DNA from: Oligoflexales bacterium
Lineage (GTDB): Bacteria > Bdellovibrionota > Oligoflexia > Oligoflexales > Oligoflexaceae
Length of the DNA: 8,703 nucleotides
Assembly (NCBI GenBank): GCA_015232735.1
Contig: JADFZC010000091.1
Coordinates: 1 to 8,703 of the forward strand
Direction of reading: 5' to 3'
Notes under the pieces: model-generated
The model's database searches: none
Told to the model about the DNA's origin: nothing
The model's input: only the letters and a program-made list of their open reading frames with translations
Translations under genes and position numbers: made by a program
Shown: piece after piece, positions 6,901 through 8,703 of the stretch
Position numbering within the stretch: position 1 is the first letter of the stretch
Layout: each line of letters starts with the position of its first letter

Positions 6901-8703
6901 ATACCCCCCCTGGCAACGTTTGATGCGGCTTTTATCATATTCTCAAGGGTGCTCTTCGAGTAGGACAGGGCTGCGGATGAACCGGAAACACCCATTTTAA
7001 GGGCGCGTGTCAATATCATTCTGGTAAGAGGCTCGCTCATTTCCTTGACAGCCGCCTCAAGCCCTTCCTTTCCGACCTGTTTGGCGCTGATCTGACCTAC
7101 GGCGCGCTTTGCCGCCCACCATGCCAGCGAAGCGGATACAGGGTCTGTCACCATGTCAAGCACAAGTCCGGCATTGACCTTGACCGCTCCCCGTTCCAGA
7201 AGCTGATGCGCAATCTCGGAGCCTGTGCCCATGAAACCGATAAAATCAAGCGGCAGCATGAGTACATCTATCGATATGCCTACTATCAGCCCAATGCAGG
7301 ATCCGCGGGCGATGGTCACTTCGCCCGATTTGCAGACCATTCCGTCAAGGACGTAGGATGGAATACTGCCGAGTATCGGTATTACTCCGATGATGGAGGA
7401 AATCAGGGAGTATCTTTTCCATTTCGGATCTACATAATCAACACAGTCATAAGCGATGTTCTCTTTTGTGGAGGAGGATACAGCACAAAACTGAAGATTA
7501 TAGGGTTTGTTGCCTTCATTTTTATTGAGAAGCGAATAGTCCGCAAACATATACGTATGGTTATTGTCGGCGTCGCACCCTTTCTGCTCGTCACAGCACG
7601 GCACCTCCCTGCCAAGGGAAATATCATAACACATAAGCGTTTTCTGGGCAGGATCCGGCCAGACACGCTGAAGCTGGGCATAAGCCTCCGTCCTGCCGAC
7701 AGGGGGAGCTACAAAACTCAGACGGTATTGTGAGGCATCAGGTCCGCTTCCCTTGTCTATATTTTTACCGTTGCAGTCCACTTTCTGTCCATTCCAGAGG
7801 ACACAGCGGCCACTTGACCTTATCTGGACAACATACCCGCGCGTGTTGTCAAGCGTCGCGTGATATAATTTCTTATATGTGGAAAGAGGCTCGCTCGTTC
7901 CCTCCACAAAGCATTCCGATTCGCCGTTAAACAAGTGATGTGCGCATCCGCCAAGCAAAAACTTGTCCTCATATCCCGATTTCTTGCTGTCCTCCATATT
8001 TATGCGGCTTTTACTATATGTCGGGCTTGACAGAAGCACCGGCGTCTCGGCCTTTGCAAATGTTTCCGGATTATACTTTACCCTGTTAAGGACAAAGCTT
8101 CCATCCGTCCATGTGAAGTCGCCAAGATCGATCCGTTTTTCCTGCATAGGAATCTGATCTTCAGAGTTGCATGAACCCTCCTGGCTCTCGACACAGGTAT
8201 TTGACAGGCATCCCTCCTTGCAGGCCTTTGCAAGATAGGGCTTGTATTTTCTGTGCGCCTTGTCCAGATGTGCAAATTTCGGAGAGCCTATATCGATTCC
8301 GACCACTCTCGTCCACCTGACCTTGCCATAGAGATTCGCGTCTCCTGAAACATCATTCGGCACGGTGACAAACATGAGCCTGGTTGCTGAACAGTCAGAC
8401 AGCCTCAATTTATATTTTTCAAAAATGGAGTTTTTCGGCTGTGAAGTCTGAACCACGCCCTCGATCTTCGGAGTCTGAATTTCGGCGTAGTCTACGCATT
8501 TGAAGCTCGGATCGGCCGGTTTGTCAGCCGTCGGAACCTGCTGTGACCACTTTCTCACCGAATCTCGCGTCACAAGCTTGAAAGCACGGTCCCAAAGTTC
8601 CACTCCATTCCATTTGTATTGAACCTCTACATCAACAAGGTGCCATTTGTTGTTTGCCTCATATTCCTTGCAGTCAGCAAAACCTACTTCATTCTCTCCT
8701 GTC
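6897..8703 (-). CDS. Large cysteine-rich protein of unknown function with hydrophobic hairpin, 5' end missing
   Basis: The frame is open through the right edge, giving 601 visible residues; the GTG at 8601-8603 is internal (the chain before it reads YKWNG) and is not a credible start. The family is not recognised. The fragment holds 19 cysteines. Five pairs fall at a spacing of roughly 50 residues: C253/C264, C300/C310, C358/C369, C406/C420 and C457/C469, with 9-13 residues between partners. The first three surround a turn with Gly (FNGESEC, WNGQKVDC, LGREVPC). This suggests disulphide-closed loops in a secreted or periplasmic beta-rich protein. A further cluster lies at residues 161-178. Residues 433-451 (LISSIIGVIPILGSIPSYV) and 470-491 (IGLIVGISIDVLMLPLDFIGF) are two hydrophobic segments separated by the fifth Cys pair, followed by a 110-residue Ala- and Lys-rich, probably helical tail. 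A membrane-inserting or toxin-like role is speculation. The stop TAA (6897-6899) lies in the last copy of the repeat array, and a run of seven G precedes it. Confidence 0.7.
   Translation of the reverse strand, partial: TGENEVGFADCKEYEANNKWHLVDVEVQYKWNGVELWDRAFKLVTRDSVRKWSQQVPTADKPADPSFKCVDYAEIQTPKIEGVVQTSQPKNSIFEKYKLRLSDCSATRLMFVTVPNDVSGDANLYGKVRWTRVVGIDIGSPKFAHLDKAHRKYKPYLAKACKEGCLSNTCVESQEGSCNSEDQIPMQEKRIDLGDFTWTDGSFVLNRVKYNPETFAKAETPVLLSSPTYSKSRINMEDSKKSGYEDKFLLGGCAHHLFNGESECFVEGTSEPLSTYKKLYHATLDNTRGYVVQIRSSGRCVLWNGQKVDCNGKNIDKGSGPDASQYRLSFVAPPVGRTEAYAQLQRVWPDPAQKTLMCYDISLGREVPCCDEQKGCDADNNHTYMFADYSLLNKNEGNKPYNLQFCAVSSSTKENIAYDCVDYVDPKWKRYSLISSIIGVIPILGSIPSYVLDGMVCKSGEVTIARGSCIGLIVGISIDVLMLPLDFIGFMGTGSEIAHQLLERGAVKVNAGLVLDMVTDPVSASLAWWAAKRAVGQISAKQVGKEGLEAAVKEMSEPLTRMILTRALKMGVSGSSAALSYSKSTLENMIKAASNVARGGI

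Noticed and set aside
8601..8603. GTG as start codon of the cysteine-rich protein
   Set aside because: The frame continues upstream to the window edge without a stop and with similar composition (including a further Cys), and no ribosome binding site precedes the GTG.

Overview
The window looks like chromosomal DNA of a Gram-negative bacterium. An outer-membrane beta-barrel gene with a signal peptide and a large YhdP/AsmA-type envelope protein both require a double membrane. A near-perfect sigma-54 promoter, and a gene remnant resembling the ATPase activator of 2-hydroxyacyl-CoA dehydratase / benzoyl-CoA reductase systems, would suit an anaerobic Desulfobacterota (deltaproteobacterial) host. 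That taxonomic guess is inference; the window holds no rRNA or marker gene.

Left part (1-2987, all on the minus strand): a small outer-membrane barrel gene runs to the left edge. It very probably ends exactly there, because the last visible codon is a C-terminal-type Phe followed by a T. A sigma-54 type -24/-12 element lies about 40 bases upstream of its predicted transcript start-to-ATG interval. Upstream of it is a secreted GH99/DUF5010-like glycoside-hydrolase-type protein with a C-terminal CBM9-like sandwich, preceded by a plausible extended -10 promoter and a leader of about 150 bases.

Middle (2988-6460): an AT-rich gene-free divergent region ends in a short decayed 3' end of an activase-like gene. 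Its stop codon overlaps (TGATG) the start of a 993-residue plus-strand YhdP-like AsmA-family protein, probably involved in moving phospholipid between the inner and outer membranes.

Right part (6461-8703): the AsmA-family gene converges on a minus-strand gene for a large cysteine-rich protein of unknown function that is open through the right edge. Between them lies a dense array (about 377 bp) of a 19-bp core, ACAGTCGTGTGTCCCCATT, with eight full copies plus degenerate ones, in a higher-order pattern that includes an identical 85-bp duplication. The stop codon of the cysteine-rich gene lies inside the last repeat copy. The array and the unrecognised protein are the parts least explained by known families. 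The genes do not form one obvious pathway; the shared theme is the cell envelope and secretion.
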